DNA of 64,000 bases from Combretum micranthum (taxonomy: Eukaryota; Streptophyta; Magnoliopsida; Myrtales; Combretaceae). Location: NCBI GenBank assembly GCA_024138025.1, contig JAMXBD010000111.1:1302001-1366000 (forward strand), written 5' to 3'. The notes below the pieces were generated by a model, which saw only the letters and a program-made list of their open reading frames with translations, did not search any database and had not been told where the DNA came from. The translations under genes were made by a program, and so were the position numbers. Positions within the stretch are counted from its first letter, which is position 1. Every line of letters begins with the position of its first letter. Positions 10,761-22,955 of the stretch are shown here, in pieces.

Positions 10761-12100
10761 TTTTTATATGTGAATTTGAAATGATTGTATATTTGACATA
10801 CTCAAAGATTCATTGCCTATACATGTCACATATTTCAACCGTAGAATGATGTTGAATATTAAATCTATGCACTGTTGTTTACCATCATGGCCAACAATGA
10901 CAAAACAACCACTATTATTTGTTTTGTTTTATCAAGAAGCATGATTCTAACTCAACAGGTTAGTTAATAAGAAATTGGAGCTTTAAACCATTTAACAATA
11001 CACGGTCTTATATTAGTAAAACAAAGTGACAATAAGATGGACTTGATTAATTTAAGCCTAAGTTCACCTAATCGTGGACATATAATAGGGGCGGAGTTAG
11101 ATTGCAACCATTAAAATATAGTCTATCAGATAGATTTGTGTACCTAATCTAGTCTGTATTGTAATTGGTGGAACCAAAACTAGCTTGGGTCTGGCATGTA
11201 GCTAGGCCACTATTGGTCATGCAATTTCTTGGTCTTGAAACCGATTGGTTCGAATAGAGAGTTGAGGAGTTTGAACTTGTATGAATATAGATGATTCATT
11301 AGGTTTCTGTTATTAATTACCACATGAAAAAGGATCAAATAATTTTTAAGTGAAGGCTTACTACTCTAATACAACTTGTAAGAAAATTAAATGGGATTAC
11401 ATTACCTAAATTTTGTATAAGTTAGACGGAAAAGATTCTACTTAAAATGATCCATCATGTAAACCATTCATTGAAGTGTTGATAAATAATAAAAAATAAC
11501 ACATAAATTTTTTTGTGATAATTTATGCTATTGTTTGAGGCTTTGTTTGCTTTCTTAGCATGCAATGGTATATTGTCATTTCGATTAAGATAGTTTGTCA
11601 AAAAATGGATATAGATGAAAAATAGATAATTTTATTTATAAACAAATTAAACAGATGAAATACAGATAAGATATAAATAAATTATATATAAATTTAGATG
11701 CAAATTAAAATAAGCAATTCGAACACAACTTAAAGTTTTAAAATAGGATTATTTTACATGACACAAAACTAACTTATTAACAAAACCCAAATTATAGTGG
11801 CGTGAAGAGAACTGCTTTACGTTCACGAACCATGGTGGATTGATCATTATGAGAACCACAGAAAAATAAATATGGATGATAGTGGAGCATACTGGACCAT
11901 GCATGTACAGAGACAGTGTTGTGTCTCATCTCATTGCACATGTGACAACAAGTGACCAATGAGGACTATTGGCAACAAAGTCATGAAATTATTGGTGCCC
12001 ATGATCTTACAACAGTATCTTTCCCCCAAATTATTCTAAAATTGACGTAAGTAGTGTCGTCTTATTAATTATTTATACTGCAATATAACGTAGACTAATA
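10761..12100. other. Intergenic DNA upstream of the HMA gene
   Basis: No gene is recognised. The stretch from about 11,795 to 12,020 is less AT-rich than its surroundings and holds CCATGCATG (RY-like), CACATGTGACAA and GACCAATGAGG, which could be regulatory. This is suggestive only. A Tourist-like MITE is annotated separately. Confidence 0.4.
11539..11726. mobile_element. Tourist-like MITE, diverged copy 1
   Basis: The sequence starts GGCTTTGTTTGC and ends AATTCGAACACAAC. Its inner text (AAAAATGGATATAGATGAAA, TAAATTTAGATGCAAATTAA) matches the elements at about 12,690-12,893 and 24,061-24,265. It is a member of one small AT-rich family in this window. Confidence 0.55.
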
Positions 12101-12381
12101 GTGGGTGTGCATATATTGCATGCGTGGATGATGCAAGGGTCGGTGGATGCCATCCCCACCTTTTTCTTCTAAATCCTAATGAAAATGTTCGGTATAAGAA
12201 CTTATCTAATTGAAAATGCCTAGTGGAAGGTGACTTCGATTAGACTAGACGTTGCCTTGCGACATGCAAACGTGGATTTAGGTCTCAAGCAGTAAAATTT
12301 TCTGCTCTCCATGTTTTGGGGGATAGGGAATCAGTCCTTCAAATTGCTCAAGTGAAAGTTTGGTCTCTTTAGAATTCATGG
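12101..12381. repeat. Duplicated segment, copy 1
   Basis: Homologous to 20,384-20,685 over the whole length. Shared blocks include GGGTCGG(T/C)GGATGCCA, AATGCCTAGTGGAA, GACGTTG(C/T)CTTGCGACATG and GCA(G/A)TAAAATTTTCTG. A second, weaker homologous block follows in each place (about 13,195-13,310 with 20,865-20,980). Neither copy has a terminal inverted repeat or a long open frame. It lies about 2 kb upstream of the HMA start, so a relic of a duplicated gene or promoter is possible. Confidence 0.75.
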
Positions 12382-12689
12382 TGTTATATGCCACAACTAT
12401 AGCTGTGACTTATGATCAAACTTCGTGCTATCAAAATGAAGAAATTGATAGCAAAGATGTAATGAAATCATTGCTATTACATATCATTAACTAAATGGAT
12501 AGAGAAAAAAATAATAATATTTTAAAGAAAAATTAAAAAATTGCCATTAGACTAAAAATAATTCTAAAACTGGGCAACTTGAACTGTCTCTTTGAAATGC
12601 GAGTTTAGATTGTATTGGACTAGTCAGTTAAAGAGGTGAGTTTATTGAAGTTGTCTTAAACTCATATTAAAGAGAAAGATTAACACATG

Positions 12690-12893
12690 TACCCATCTCT
12701 TCAAGCTTTTTTCTGACAAATTATTTATCAAGAAATAGATATAGATAAAAAAAAGTTGACAGTTCTCATCAAAAGATCAAATAGAATAAATATAGATAAA
12801 AATTTAGATGCAAATCGGATATATTTATACATCTCATTTTAAAAAAGATACAAATACAGATGAAAAACAGACAATCCAAACAGACCCAACACA
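12690..12893. mobile_element. Tourist-like MITE, diverged copy 2
   Basis: The inner text (AAGAAATAGATATAGATAAA, AATTTAGATGCAAATCGGAT) and the right end (CAATCCAAACAGACCC) match the 24,061-24,265 element, whose right end is CAATCTAAACAAACCC. The left terminus is degraded. Confidence 0.55.
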
Positions 12894-13840
12894 CGAAATT
12901 ATCTCTTGGAAAGACAAGTTCATCACAAGTTAAATTCGTCTTTTCAATAGAGTTGTTCTGTTTTTTGAATCCAATGAAAAAAACAAGATCACACCTGCTT
13001 ATTTTTTAGATTATTTTTCTCTAGTGGTATTTTTTTTTTTAATTTTTTCAAAATATTATTTTCTTCTCATCGCTTAGATAAATTAGCTAACATGAAAGAA
13101 AGGTAAAGAATTATATTAGAATAAATACAAAAATCTTCTATACAAAATATCTACTATATCCTTAAAGTAATATCAAAATATTTATTATCTTATTTATGAG
13201 ACTGAGATGAGTGTAGTGGTTGTGGTGTTTGTAAGATAAAAGTATTTCTAAGAACAAGATGAATAAACAATTAAATAATAACTCATGATGATAAAACTTA
13301 AATTATATTTATTATTTTATAGAAAAAAATTTATTATACCAAATTTTTATTTAGTGTTTCACCTAAGGCTTCCAAAGAAATAAGATTTGGAATGGAATAG
13401 GTTTCAAAATGATAAATCCATTCATATATTTGGAAGTGTATATAGAATGAAATGACTATAGGATGTATTTGTTGGAGATATCCCTAGCAATAAATACAAG
13501 TTATGACTATGCCATAGGATAAAAGAGTAATTATACTATATACAATTAATAAAACTAGAATAGAATCGTGATTTCATCTCTCAAAGATATAATCGAATTT
13601 CCTTTCAAAGTTGGAATTGTCGATTTTAAGGAATTGCGATTTTGAATTCTGAAGGTGGATCCAAACGTGAAAAATGAAATGAAACTCGGAATCACAATTC
13701 TATTCCAGATCCATTCTTGAGTACCAAACATGGCATAAGTACTCAGGGAATAACTCAATCAAATATAAGGATTGACTTCTAAAACTCTCTCATGATCGCC
13801 TCACCTAACTAAGAAGATGATTTTCGAAGAAGAGTGAAGC
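12894..13840. other. Intergenic DNA with second block of duplicated segment
   Basis: No gene was seen. About 13,195-13,310 is related to 20,865-20,980. About 13,430-13,790 carries GGAATTGCGATTTTGAATTC and TTTGGTACTC-like ends, and shares AGCAATAAATACAAGT with about 35,668, so it may be a hAT/Harbinger-type non-autonomous element. The boundary with the LINE to the right is not sharp. Confidence 0.4.
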
Positions 13841-14246
13841 GACGCCATTGATGATGACAACTCCTGCCTAGCCAGCCCCAATAAATCAGGTTAGCAATAG
13901 TCCCCAAAGCAAAAGCACAAGTAAGAAAGCAAACCTCATATAGGGATTCCGTCCTGAGAAACATTCGGGGAGTTATCAGGAAGCTTTATCGGTAAATGAT
14001 GTAACTTTGCTAGAGGAAGATGCTATGGAGTTGGAAAGTGAAGATAACCAAAATAAGCAACAAAAACAGAGAATTAAAGTTGTGAGGAGGAGTAAGGAAA
14101 ATCAACTTTACAAAAGAACAGCGCAAGGAGTTTGTACCCCATAGATCAATGCTTTTATTGGCAAACTAATTGGTCCATACATTGGATACATGAAGATGAG
14201 CGAAAAGTTGATATACCTATGGCAAAGCAAAGCTAATTTTAAATTA

Positions 14247-14606
14247 GGGTAAATTATACTGGGAGATCCCAATGCTTTGGGATAAATTCATTTGGGATCC
14301 TAACGTTTTGAAAAATTCAAAAGAGATCATAACGATTAGAGAAGTGAATAAATTGAGATCCTAACATTTTTTAGTGGTTTAAAAAGATGTCTCAATATTT
14401 GTAGAAGAGGCCGATTGAGGTATTTATTGACACATGTCATAGGAGAGGTATTTAACTAAAACTCTAAAAACCTTTCTTCTAAGATCTCTATTGACATGTA
14501 TCAATAGAAAAAATATTTAATTAAATCTCAAAAGACACTTTTCAAAATGTTGGGACCTTAAATAAACTTACTCCTAAATGTTGGAACATTCTAGTGTAAT
14601 TTATTC
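14247..14606. mobile_element. MULE-type MITE in LINE A ORF1
   Basis: Terminal inverted repeats GGGTAAATTATACTGG (left) and GAATAAATTACACTAG (reverse complement of the right end). It is flanked by TTTTAAATT (14,237-14,245) and TTCTAAATT (14,607-14,615), a 9-bp duplication with one mismatch, as expected for Mutator-like elements. Related copies lie at 58,481-58,785 and about 44,234-44,555. Confidence 0.75.
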
Positions 14607-14703
14607 TTCTAAATTGATTAGTATAAGATATGGCTACCACATAGTGGCATTGAATTTACTCTTTTAAATTGATTAGTGTAAGATGTGGCTATCATATAGT
14701 GGT
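14593..14703 (+). repeat. 55-bp tandem duplication at the MITE border
   Basis: The last bases of the MITE plus flanking LINE text (TAAATTGATTAGTATAAGAT, then ATGGCTACCACATAGTGG) are repeated directly as TAAATTGATTAGTGTAAGAT plus GTGGCTATCATATAGTGG. The repeat unit includes the MITE end, so the duplication is younger than the MITE insertion. Confidence 0.7.
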
Positions 14704-16179
14704 GTTTAATAAGGAAGATGATTCCTTCTATATAATTAAGGAGGGTCCCTAGTTCATAATTGGATACTTCCTTGCCATAGGGAAATGGACTCCTAAATTC
14801 AAACCGAAGTCTTCTAAATTTGAAGCTATAGCGGTCTGGGTTAGAATCGCTGGTGTACTAATTGAATGTTATTCTCCACAAGCGCTAAAAGCTATTAGCA
14901 ATGTACTTGGAAAAGTACTTTGCAAAGATGCATATGCACTTAGAGTGGAAAGAGCTAGATTTGCAAGAATATATGTCTAAATAGATGTCAATTCTTTATG
15001 TTTATGAACACACTAATTGTAGATGATATCGAACTAAAAGTTCAGCATGAAGGATTTCCTGCCCCATGTAGCAAGTCTACTTGCATTGGACGTCCTGAAT
15101 CTGGATGTACATGAAGTGACGAAGAAAATAATACAACTTTAACCACTGAAAAAGTGGATCAAGCGCAGATACAAACAAAGGAAACTTTGGGTGTAACTTT
15201 GACTTAGGCCACATAATTCTACAAAACATAATGATGAGCATGGTGATTGGATTGAAGTCCAGAGAAGGAACAGAATTCCTCCAAGAACCACACTCTAGAA
15301 TGAGTAAACGTAGACCCTTCATTTAGGGTTTGCCGTATGAAAAAAGTATACCGCATGCAATACCGTAGACAAGACTATTATAGGTAGGCCAAATTACGGT
15401 CTATTTTTCCTCCGTCTAGAACGACAAAATGGAATACGAAGAATTGGGGAAAAAGTTACACCTAGACACAGCGTATTCTCGAGGCAAAAATAATGTCATT
15501 TGAAAAGACACTTTGGCGGCAAGACCGCTGTCTTTCAAACTTCCCATGTCAAGTTATCAATCTAACACCCAAACGTGTAGCCCCTCGTCACCGTCCACAC
15601 CATCCTTCCTTGAGTTCAAAGCACAAACAGCCTCACTGCTTGCTCCCCGTTTAAAGTTAGGTTGTCTAAACTAAAAAAAACTTGCAAGACACAATGCCAG
15701 TTTGCATAAGAATAACCTTATCAGTGAAAATCTTGCGCAAGGACTCGTCCACACTATGGCCAACAGAGCGAACGCGGATGATGTATATCCACAAACCAAA
15801 AAACTTTACGAGAATGCTGATGGAGATAACTTAAATACAATCAATAGATGCACCGAGGAGGCCCTATCAAATTCTGAAGATGCAATTCAGGTTGACATTC
15901 TTTCAGAGGGGAATTATTTCGAGCCATGCAGCTCTCCGCCTGCACACGATCAAGGAATGCGAAATGAGGAAAATCACCTTGAGGAGTAGAGAGTAGCTGA
16001 ACATGGCAAGATTGCTGAACACCTGGGACGACACTGTGAAGGAAATACCCAGGGGAATAATAATAAGGAGCTACATCCCAGAAGACATTCCAATATACCC
16101 AATAACGAGTTCATATGAGAAGAAGAGCTTTAGAACTGGGTACTAAGTATAGAGGAGGGAGCAACGCTTTTGGTGTAGA

Positions 16180-19100
16180 CAAACTATCTATTGTCTTTTC
16201 TTCGAATGGAGATTCTTCGACTCCCCAGGCCTAAAGTTGATCTTTTATCATGGCATAGGTTACTTGTCTCAATGATTAACATGAACATGGTTGATGTTGA
16301 TGTAGTAAGGCTTGGAAACTGATGAGGTAGAAGTGGGCGAACTGATGAGGCCGCAGAGGTTTGATCATAATTTCTGTGTTGAACCTGTCGGTTTAGTGGG
16401 GTTATTGTGATATACTAGAAAGATCAAGGCACCATTGTAGACGTCGTTTTCTCTTCAAACCTGGAAGTGTATCCGAAGGTTCAGGTAAGTCCCCTCTTTT
16501 CACCTTTCTTTCTTTCAGTTGTATATGCTAGTACGCATTACGCCATTCGTAAACAGTTATGGACTAACCCGGACAATGCCTCTAATATCCTTAAGAGTCC
16601 TTGGGCAATAATGGGAGATTTTAATGAGATTATTTCAAGTGACAAAAAAATGGGGTGGAAATGGTGTAAATCAAAGCAGGGCAAATAGGTTTCAAGAATG
16701 TGCGAATATATGTGGAATATCAGATATTGGCTACATAGGCCTTAGCTACACTTGGAGTAATATGAGCAAGAGACTAGGGCGTCTAAACTTATCATGTGTA
16801 GATTAGATAGAGCCTAGGCAAACTTTGGTTGGTTAAGTCATTTCCTAGAAATAAAGCTTTTTCATCTAAATTTTTTTGACTCCAATCACAGGTCAATTCT
16901 CTTGAATACAAACCCTGAGTTTAGCAATCCTTATATAGCCACTAGAACTTTTCGTTTTCAAAATATGTGGTTAGACCACCTTTTATTCATGTCTTGCATC
17001 CAGAAGTCCTAGTCTAATGCCTTCCCTTTAACTTATTCCTTGGATAAGCTTAAGAATGATTTTAGAGTCCGGAATAAAGAGGTCTTTGAATTATTCTTAG
17101 GAAAAAGATGGAAAATCACTAGCACAATCACTAAGTTATATCGGAACTGAGGAGTGGACCCTCCCAAGTCTTAATAAATGCCTTAACTTTTGCTAAGACA
17201 AAACTTAACGATATCCTCAGGAGAGAGGAAACCCTTTGGGCAGCAAAGGCTGGATCAAAATTGTTAATTAGTAGAGAAAGAAATAACAGGTTCTTTCACA
17301 TAACCACGATGGTTAGAAGGGCAAAATCCAGAATTTAGGGTCCATAAAATTGTGTGGGTGTTTGGATTCAAGATAAAACTGAATTGGAAAAGCTTATTTG
17401 CAGATATTATATGTCTTTATTCAATACTGATGAAAGCTGTTTATAACCCAATAATGACCTTTAATGAACTTGGACCTGTTCTTTTGACTTCAGATAAGAT
17501 TGCTTTAGAAAGAAGTATTATCAGAGAAAAAATCTGGCAATCGCTTAAAGGCATTGGCTAGAACAAACTCCAGGTATTAATTGCTTGAACTCGGCTTTCT
17601 ATCAAGATGTCTGGCCAATTGTGGGAGACAAGGTTTGCGAGGAAATTCGAAGTATTTAGATCAAAGGGGCTATTCCAGAACCTATAAACCAAACCTCATT
17701 TTTCTCATCCCTTAAAACTTGGTGCAAACAATTTAAAAGACTTTAGACTTTTTAGTCTCTGTACAACTGCTTACAAGATCATTACAAAATTTTTGTTAAC
17801 AATTTAAGATCCCTAGTCCTTTTCAAGCTAGATTTGCTCTTGGTAGAAATGCTTCTGAAACGTTATAATTTTGCAAGAAATCATGAAGAGAATGAATAGG
17901 AAAAGAGGGAAAGGTGGATGGATGGTGTGGAAACTTGACCTTTAGAAAGCTTTTGAGGTTAGAATGGGATTTTACAATCAATGCCTTGAAATATTTTAGA
18001 AGTCCTGACAAGTGGATAACTTTAATTAGTTCATGTCTTGCATCTTCATCTTTCTTGACAATTCGTAATGGCAAGATAACCTCCAATTTTTATCTTTTAA
18101 GGAATTAGGCGAGGAGATCCTATGTCTCCATATTTATTTATTCTTACAATGGAAATCCTTAGTAGATGGATTGCGTTACTTGTTGAGAATAAATGGTGGA
18201 AGCCTATTAAGCTCTGCACACACAGATATCCATCTCATACCTTCTATTCGTTGATGATATTGTCCTAATGGGCAATGCTTTGACAGATAATGCGATTTCA
18301 ATGTGGGAAGCTTTTAAACTTTTTGCAGCTGGTCTAGACATAAAGTGAATGCAAATAAATAAAAAATCTATTTCATGAAAAATATTGGCCCGCATATCGG
18401 GACAGAATCTGTTAATTAATTGGTATAAAAGAATCTCCTAATCTTAGCACTTATCAGGGATTCCCAATAACTTCGAATGGAAGCATTGAAGCTAGGATAG
18501 CATGTTTCCATTGGAGAAAATTAGAAGTAAAATTACAGGTTGGAAATCAACATGCCTAAATTTAGAGGGTAGACATGTCCCTCCGAAATCTATGATAGAA
18601 GGAATATTGGGCTATTATATGCAAGCCATGTACATCCCAGGAAGCGCTGTGGATAGTATCGAGAAGCTGATAGGGATTTTCTGTAGAATTTCAAATATGG
18701 GCAAAAGAATTACCAAGGAGTGAGTTGGAGGCAAGTTGCCAGGCCATGAAGTCTTGGAGGATTGAATATTTGGAACTTAAGATAGAGGAATGAAGCATGT
18801 GTCATGAAACTTGCTTGGAAACTGAGACAGAAGAAAGCTATTTAGACCAAAATTATACCATATAAAAATGGCAAGTTTCCTAATAAAAGCTCAAGTAAAC
18901 TGATGAATGAAGTAGTTGCAGCAGCGAATCACTAGATAGCTATTGTGAATGGAGACCGCGTAATGGGAAAACCATCCTCTTTTAGAATGATAAGTGGGCC
19001 AACATTGGTGTGCTGTCTAAGATTATCTATGGTTCTTTCCACCCTGATACCTTAAATGTCACTTTCTCAGATGCGTGGATAGACTTGGATACATGGAATG

Positions 19101-20030
19101 AAACTAGCAAAAAGGAACCCTGATGATTGCCAAAACAATGAATGAATATGGAAGATACTTGTCGTGCCTAAAATACATTTCTTTATGTGGAGAACTGTTA
19201 ATAATGGGTTACCAACGAAAGAGGTCCTAATTAAGCATGGAATGTAGATGGATAGCTATTGTGTCTTTTGTAACTAGCCTGAAACAACTGAGCATGTTCT
19301 AATAAGGAGTATATAGAAATTCAAGCTTGGAGCCTGGAGAAGGTTAGGCATTGTGCTAAAGTTAGCAACCTGGACCTTGCAAGCTGGATGAAAATGAACA
19401 CCCTCTGCAATAGGAAAGTAAAGAAAATGAAGCAATGCCCAAAACAATGCTTGCTAGCATATACATGGTGGGCGTTTTGGAATGAAAGAAACCGGAGAAT
19501 TTTTAATGTAGCTCAAGAAAAATATGAATGACATGCTATGGCGATAGCTCATGCTCATGAATTCTGGCAGACAATAAATACTGTAAGAGGAAAAGATCCT
19601 TCTTTAGAGGTTGATAGCTAGTCTGAACCACCACACGGTTACTGTGATGGATCTTTTTAAACCTAACAAATCCTTTGCAAGAGCCGTAGTTCTGATTAGA
19701 GACCATAATGGCTCAGTTAAAGGTAGAGCCATCAAGAAAACACTTGCACCAACACCTCTAGAATTTGAACTTTAGGCCATTTATCACAGCTTAGCCATGG
19801 CTAATACACTTGCAACGGACAAAGCTGTATAGAAACAGATTACAAAGAAGCCATTGATTGGATCTTTAAGCCAAGTATACAAGCTAATCTTGTTCCCTAT
19901 GTTATTAATATTTGCAGGGATTTGATGCAAAAGCAGCAAATGAAGTAACAATGCTCGGATTTTGAAGTGGACCTCCAGGGTAACGAATGAAGATGCCCAT
20001 CTATTAGCAAAATTGTTAAAAATAAAATTT
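16180..20030 (+). pseudogene. LINE A ORF2 (EN-RT-RNase H), decayed
   Basis: Endonuclease: VVYASTHYAIRKQLW and SPWAIMGDFNEIISSDKK (about 16,515-16,650, the GDFNE motif), then ISDIGYIGLSYTWSN (about 16,718-16,765). Reverse transcriptase: IRRGDPMSPYLFILTMEI (about 18,105-18,155), then LFVDDIVLMGN (about 18,240-18,275), where the catalytic FADD box reads FVDD. A zf-RVT region lies at about 19,145-19,300 (KILVVPKIHFFMWR and a CxxC..H pattern). RNase H text lies at about 19,640-20,030 (YCDGSF, then ETDYKEAIDWIF). Many in-frame stops show no selection. Confidence 0.8.
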
Positions 20031-20040
20031 AGATATTAAA

Positions 20041-20383
20041 TGACTAAAAATTGAAAACATGGGCTCTCTCTGTGTGTATTTATTCTTTTTATTCTTATAA
20101 AAAATTTATTAGTAAACTAGATAATTTATATCGTAAACCTTGTCCAATTATAAATCATAATTCCTTATGTCTTATTTGTAATTGATATACGTTTATCATA
20201 TAGAATCATTTTATTCTTTTCAGATTTTAACCTAATATAATATGTAATCAATGAATTACAAAATACATGCACAATGAAAGACAATCAGAATTATATAATA
20301 TTCAAGTATTTAATATAATAACATCGTAGATCTGTTGTCTTTATAAAATATATTTATATCGAAGAAAACGAACACTCGTATTT
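20041..20383. other. Short intergenic AT-rich stretch
   Basis: No feature was recognised apart from the probable LINE A 3' tail region at its left edge. Confidence 0.4.
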
Positions 20384-20685
20384 TGGGTGTACCGTGTACA
20401 TAGATAATGCATTCATGATGATGGATGAGGTGAGGGTCGGCGGATGCCAATGCCGTCACTTTTTTAGTTCTATTGGAAAATGCTTGGTACCAAGAACTTT
20501 TCTTATTGAAATTGACAATGCCTAGTGGAAAGTAACTTCGACTCAGCCAGACGTTGTCTTGCGACATGTAAAGATAAATTTCATGTTTCAAGCAATAAAA
20601 TTTTCTGTGCTCCATGATTTGGCGATTAAAATAAGTCCTTCAATTCTACAAGTTAAAAGCTTGGTCTCTTAGAAGACACGGTATC
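20384..20685. repeat. Duplicated segment, copy 2
   Basis: Homologous to 12,101-12,381 as described there. On the minus strand it includes a short frame (20,310-20,615) beginning with MEHRKFYCLKHEI. The corresponding start in copy 1 reads M-E-S-R-K-F-Y-C-L and then diverges with stops. This hints at a shared coding or transcribed origin but is far from proof. Confidence 0.75.
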
Positions 20686-21388
20686 GGTTCTCAGACTCCG
20701 ATTAGGAGACAAGATCATGAAAATAACAGTTTGTTCATCTCATCGGAGAAAAATTATGAGAAAAATTGAATTCTATTTTAATAAGAATGTAAAGCATAAT
20801 AATTATTATTTATTTAATATAATAAAAATATATATATATATATATATATTTTTTTTCTGAGTTAGATAGACAAATATGAGTCTAGTGGTGATGGTGGTGT
20901 TTTCATGGCAAAGATATTTTTGAGAAGATGATAAATAAATTATTAATAGTAATTCAATATCATGGTGAAACTTGATTAGATATTGGTTATTTTGTGGAAC
21001 AACAATATAGGATTGATATATTTGGTGTTTGATATGCAATTGAATACAATAATAATATATCGATATGGAGTGGATGTGATAACTCTTCAACCCATTTGAA
21101 TGTGCAATAGGCCATTATAGTTTGGAGGGCATGGTAATCCTTAATATATCACTTTTCAAGGAAAAAAGATTTATTAGATGTTACATGCTACTTATAGTAT
21201 TACGTTGCATATAAGTACTAATAAAATTTTAACTTGATAGTTGAATAAAAAGCTTATAAGATAAATACTACTTGTATTTTGTACAATCTCCATGTATTAA
21301 ATTTTACTGGTATTTACATCACTTATATAGCATGTGGCATGTATAATATCAACGAATATTTCATCATTTTCATAAGCAAAGGCCACAC
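20686..21388. other. Intergenic DNA with (TA)n run
   Basis: Contains a (TA)n tract (about 20,827-20,850) and the second homologous block (about 20,865-20,980, related to 13,195-13,310). No gene was seen. Confidence 0.4.
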
Positions 21389-21652
21389 TAGACATGTCTC
21401 CGGTCCGAACTGGGACCCGCCACGGATTTGACTTGTGAGGATTCGACCCGGCAAGATGGTCTTACCCGCGAAGAGGCGGGTCTGCCCATGAAAAATTTAA
21501 AAAAAATTGAGAAATTAATATAAATGGGACGAGTCGAACCCGTCCTGACCCTCCCCGAACCCCTCCCCAAGGCGGTTTCGGATTCCTTACTTTTGGATCC
21601 GGACCAGACGGAAGGTCACAGGTTGAACCTGACCCATCCGGGGACATGTCTA
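21389..21652. mobile_element. hAT-type MITE with 8-bp target duplication
   Basis: Terminal inverted repeats TAGACATGTCTCCGG and TAGACATGTCCCCGG (reverse complement of the right end). Flanks are GGCCACAC (21,381-21,388) and GGCCATAC (21,653-21,660), an 8-bp duplication with one mismatch, which fits the hAT superfamily. The 264-bp element is GC-rich with CGGGTC/GACCCG arms. Several overlapping open frames here (21,388-21,742, both strands) are by-products of that composition. Confidence 0.85.
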
Positions 21653-21660
21653 GGCCATAC

Positions 21661-22654
21661 ACACATAGTGTTTTGTGGTACCTTCAACATTCAATTTTTA
21701 CATCTTTTTTTATTAGCATGTAAAAGGCTAAAATTACTATAAAGTGTAAACCTAATATTTAGGACATTTTATAGGACATTGGTTTGATGTGCTATCTATT
21801 AGACTAATTATTAGGATTTTGTGTGTTTGTGGTGGTGGCAAGGTCTAAGTTCAAGTGGTTTAATATTAAAAGACTTCTTTATGCATTCCCATATTTTTAG
21901 TTCTAGACTCCATTTGGAAGGCTCTCAATTTAAGATGTATAACTTTTTTTTAGATATCCACGTTTTACATTTATGGGGATATTCACATTAATATTCACTA
22001 ACTCTTATACTGGGGAATCAACGAATAACACTTCAACCAACTCAACTTTTTCAAAATTTAACTGGGTCATTTGCACCAATTTGAGACTATGTAATCGCAT
22101 TAAAAAAACACAGGATAAAGTTTTGCTCTACATCATCCATATACCATATTCATGCTTAGTTTCTACTATTCTTTCAACAAAGGATGTCCCATGACTATCT
22201 ATGGCCCATGATAAAGCAATATTAAGCATTTTCTTATATCGAACAAAGAATTTGAATTTGTTGACATTTGACTAGTGATTGTCACTTCAACATAATCACC
22301 CTAAGCATTTATGAGGATATTTATTTTTATTCCTTTATAAAGAGATTTATCTAACAACGTTTAGTCAACAGCAAGAAATTCTGTATGGACTAAAATCTCT
22401 GGACTGATCCAATTCTAGGCTCCTCAGCAAATTTCTATAATGTTCTGGTTTATATTGAAGAAGTATATCGAGTGTGAATGTGTGGAAAGACAAGCAATAC
22501 TTAGATCTGTGCAGAAAAAGGAATGATAAAATTATTTAACTATTTAAGAAAATTCGAATGAGATGGATTTCAAACAAATAAAAATTACAAATGTAGCATT
22601 TCATAAAAATAAATAAAAAAAACCTATGTTATGTGTGGGCACATATAATTAAAT
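21661..22654. other. Intergenic DNA, nothing recognised
   Basis: AT-rich, with short frames that resemble no family. No element ends were recognised. Confidence 0.4.
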
Positions 22655-22955
22655 ATTTATCTGAGTCGGATTCGAACTGGGATTGGACTTGACCTAGCCA
22701 GGCTAGTCCATCTAGACCTATCGTGGTTTGCAGGTCCATTAGCTAGACCCATGAATCCGGCAGGTCTGAACAGGTCCTTCATTAAAAAAATAATAAAAAA
22801 ATAATATACACATTAAAAATGGACCGATCAAACCCGTCCCTGACCTATCCCATCTCCTATCGAGGTGGTTATGGATTCTAAGAACTCAGACCCAAACCTA
22901 ATAGATCGAGTCCATAGGTCAAACTTAAACTGTACCAAAGAGATGTCTACATAAA
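22655..22955. mobile_element. Diverged hAT-type MITE related to the 21.4-kb element
   Basis: Parts such as GGACCGATCAAACCCGTCCC, GAGGTGGTTATGGATTC and TTCGAACTGGGAT match GGGACGAGTCGAACCCGTCC, AAGGCGGTTTCGGATTC and CCGAACTGGGAC of the 21,389-21,652 element in the same order. AAGAGATGTCTAC at the right matches its terminal GACATGTCTA. The copy is older, and no clear target duplication remains. Confidence 0.65.

Larger units (their letters stand above)
14150..16130 (+). pseudogene. LINE A ORF1 (DUF4283 domain), decayed
   Basis: Conceptual text IGKLIGPYIGYMKMSEKLIY (about 14,160-14,215) leads into the MITE. After the MITE come CGYHIVVFNKEDDSFYIIKEG and FLAIGKWTPKF (about 14,765-14,800), then EAIAVWVRIAGVLIE (about 14,820) and ALKAISNVLGKVL (about 14,885-14,925), then LRVERARFARIYV (about 14,940-14,978) before a stop. 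This is the DUF4283 pattern of plant L1 ORF1 proteins, which bind nucleic acid. The following 95-codon frame at 15,702-15,989 is probably ORF1 C-terminal or linker. No intact CCHC knuckle was found. Confidence 0.7.
13840..20040 (+). mobile_element. L1-type LINE retrotransposon A, inactive
   Basis: A plus-strand non-LTR element whose parts occur in the usual plant L1 order: ORF1 with a DUF4283-type domain, endonuclease, reverse transcriptase, zf-RVT and RNase H. All frames are broken by many stops and shifts, so it is a fossil. A MITE (14,247-14,606) interrupts ORF1. The left end is approximate. The right end is set by the last RNase H-like text near 20,030. No clear poly(A) tail or target duplication was found. 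Related segments lie on both sides (12.1 and 20.4 kb). Confidence 0.8.

Noticed and set aside
20310..20615. 101-codon minus-strand frame as a gene
   Set aside because: The homologous segment at 12.1 kb has stops in the same frame and no known domain is present, so coding selection is not supported.
21388..21742. Overlapping open frames on both strands
   Set aside because: They coincide with a GC-rich hAT MITE whose TIRs and target duplication explain the sequence.
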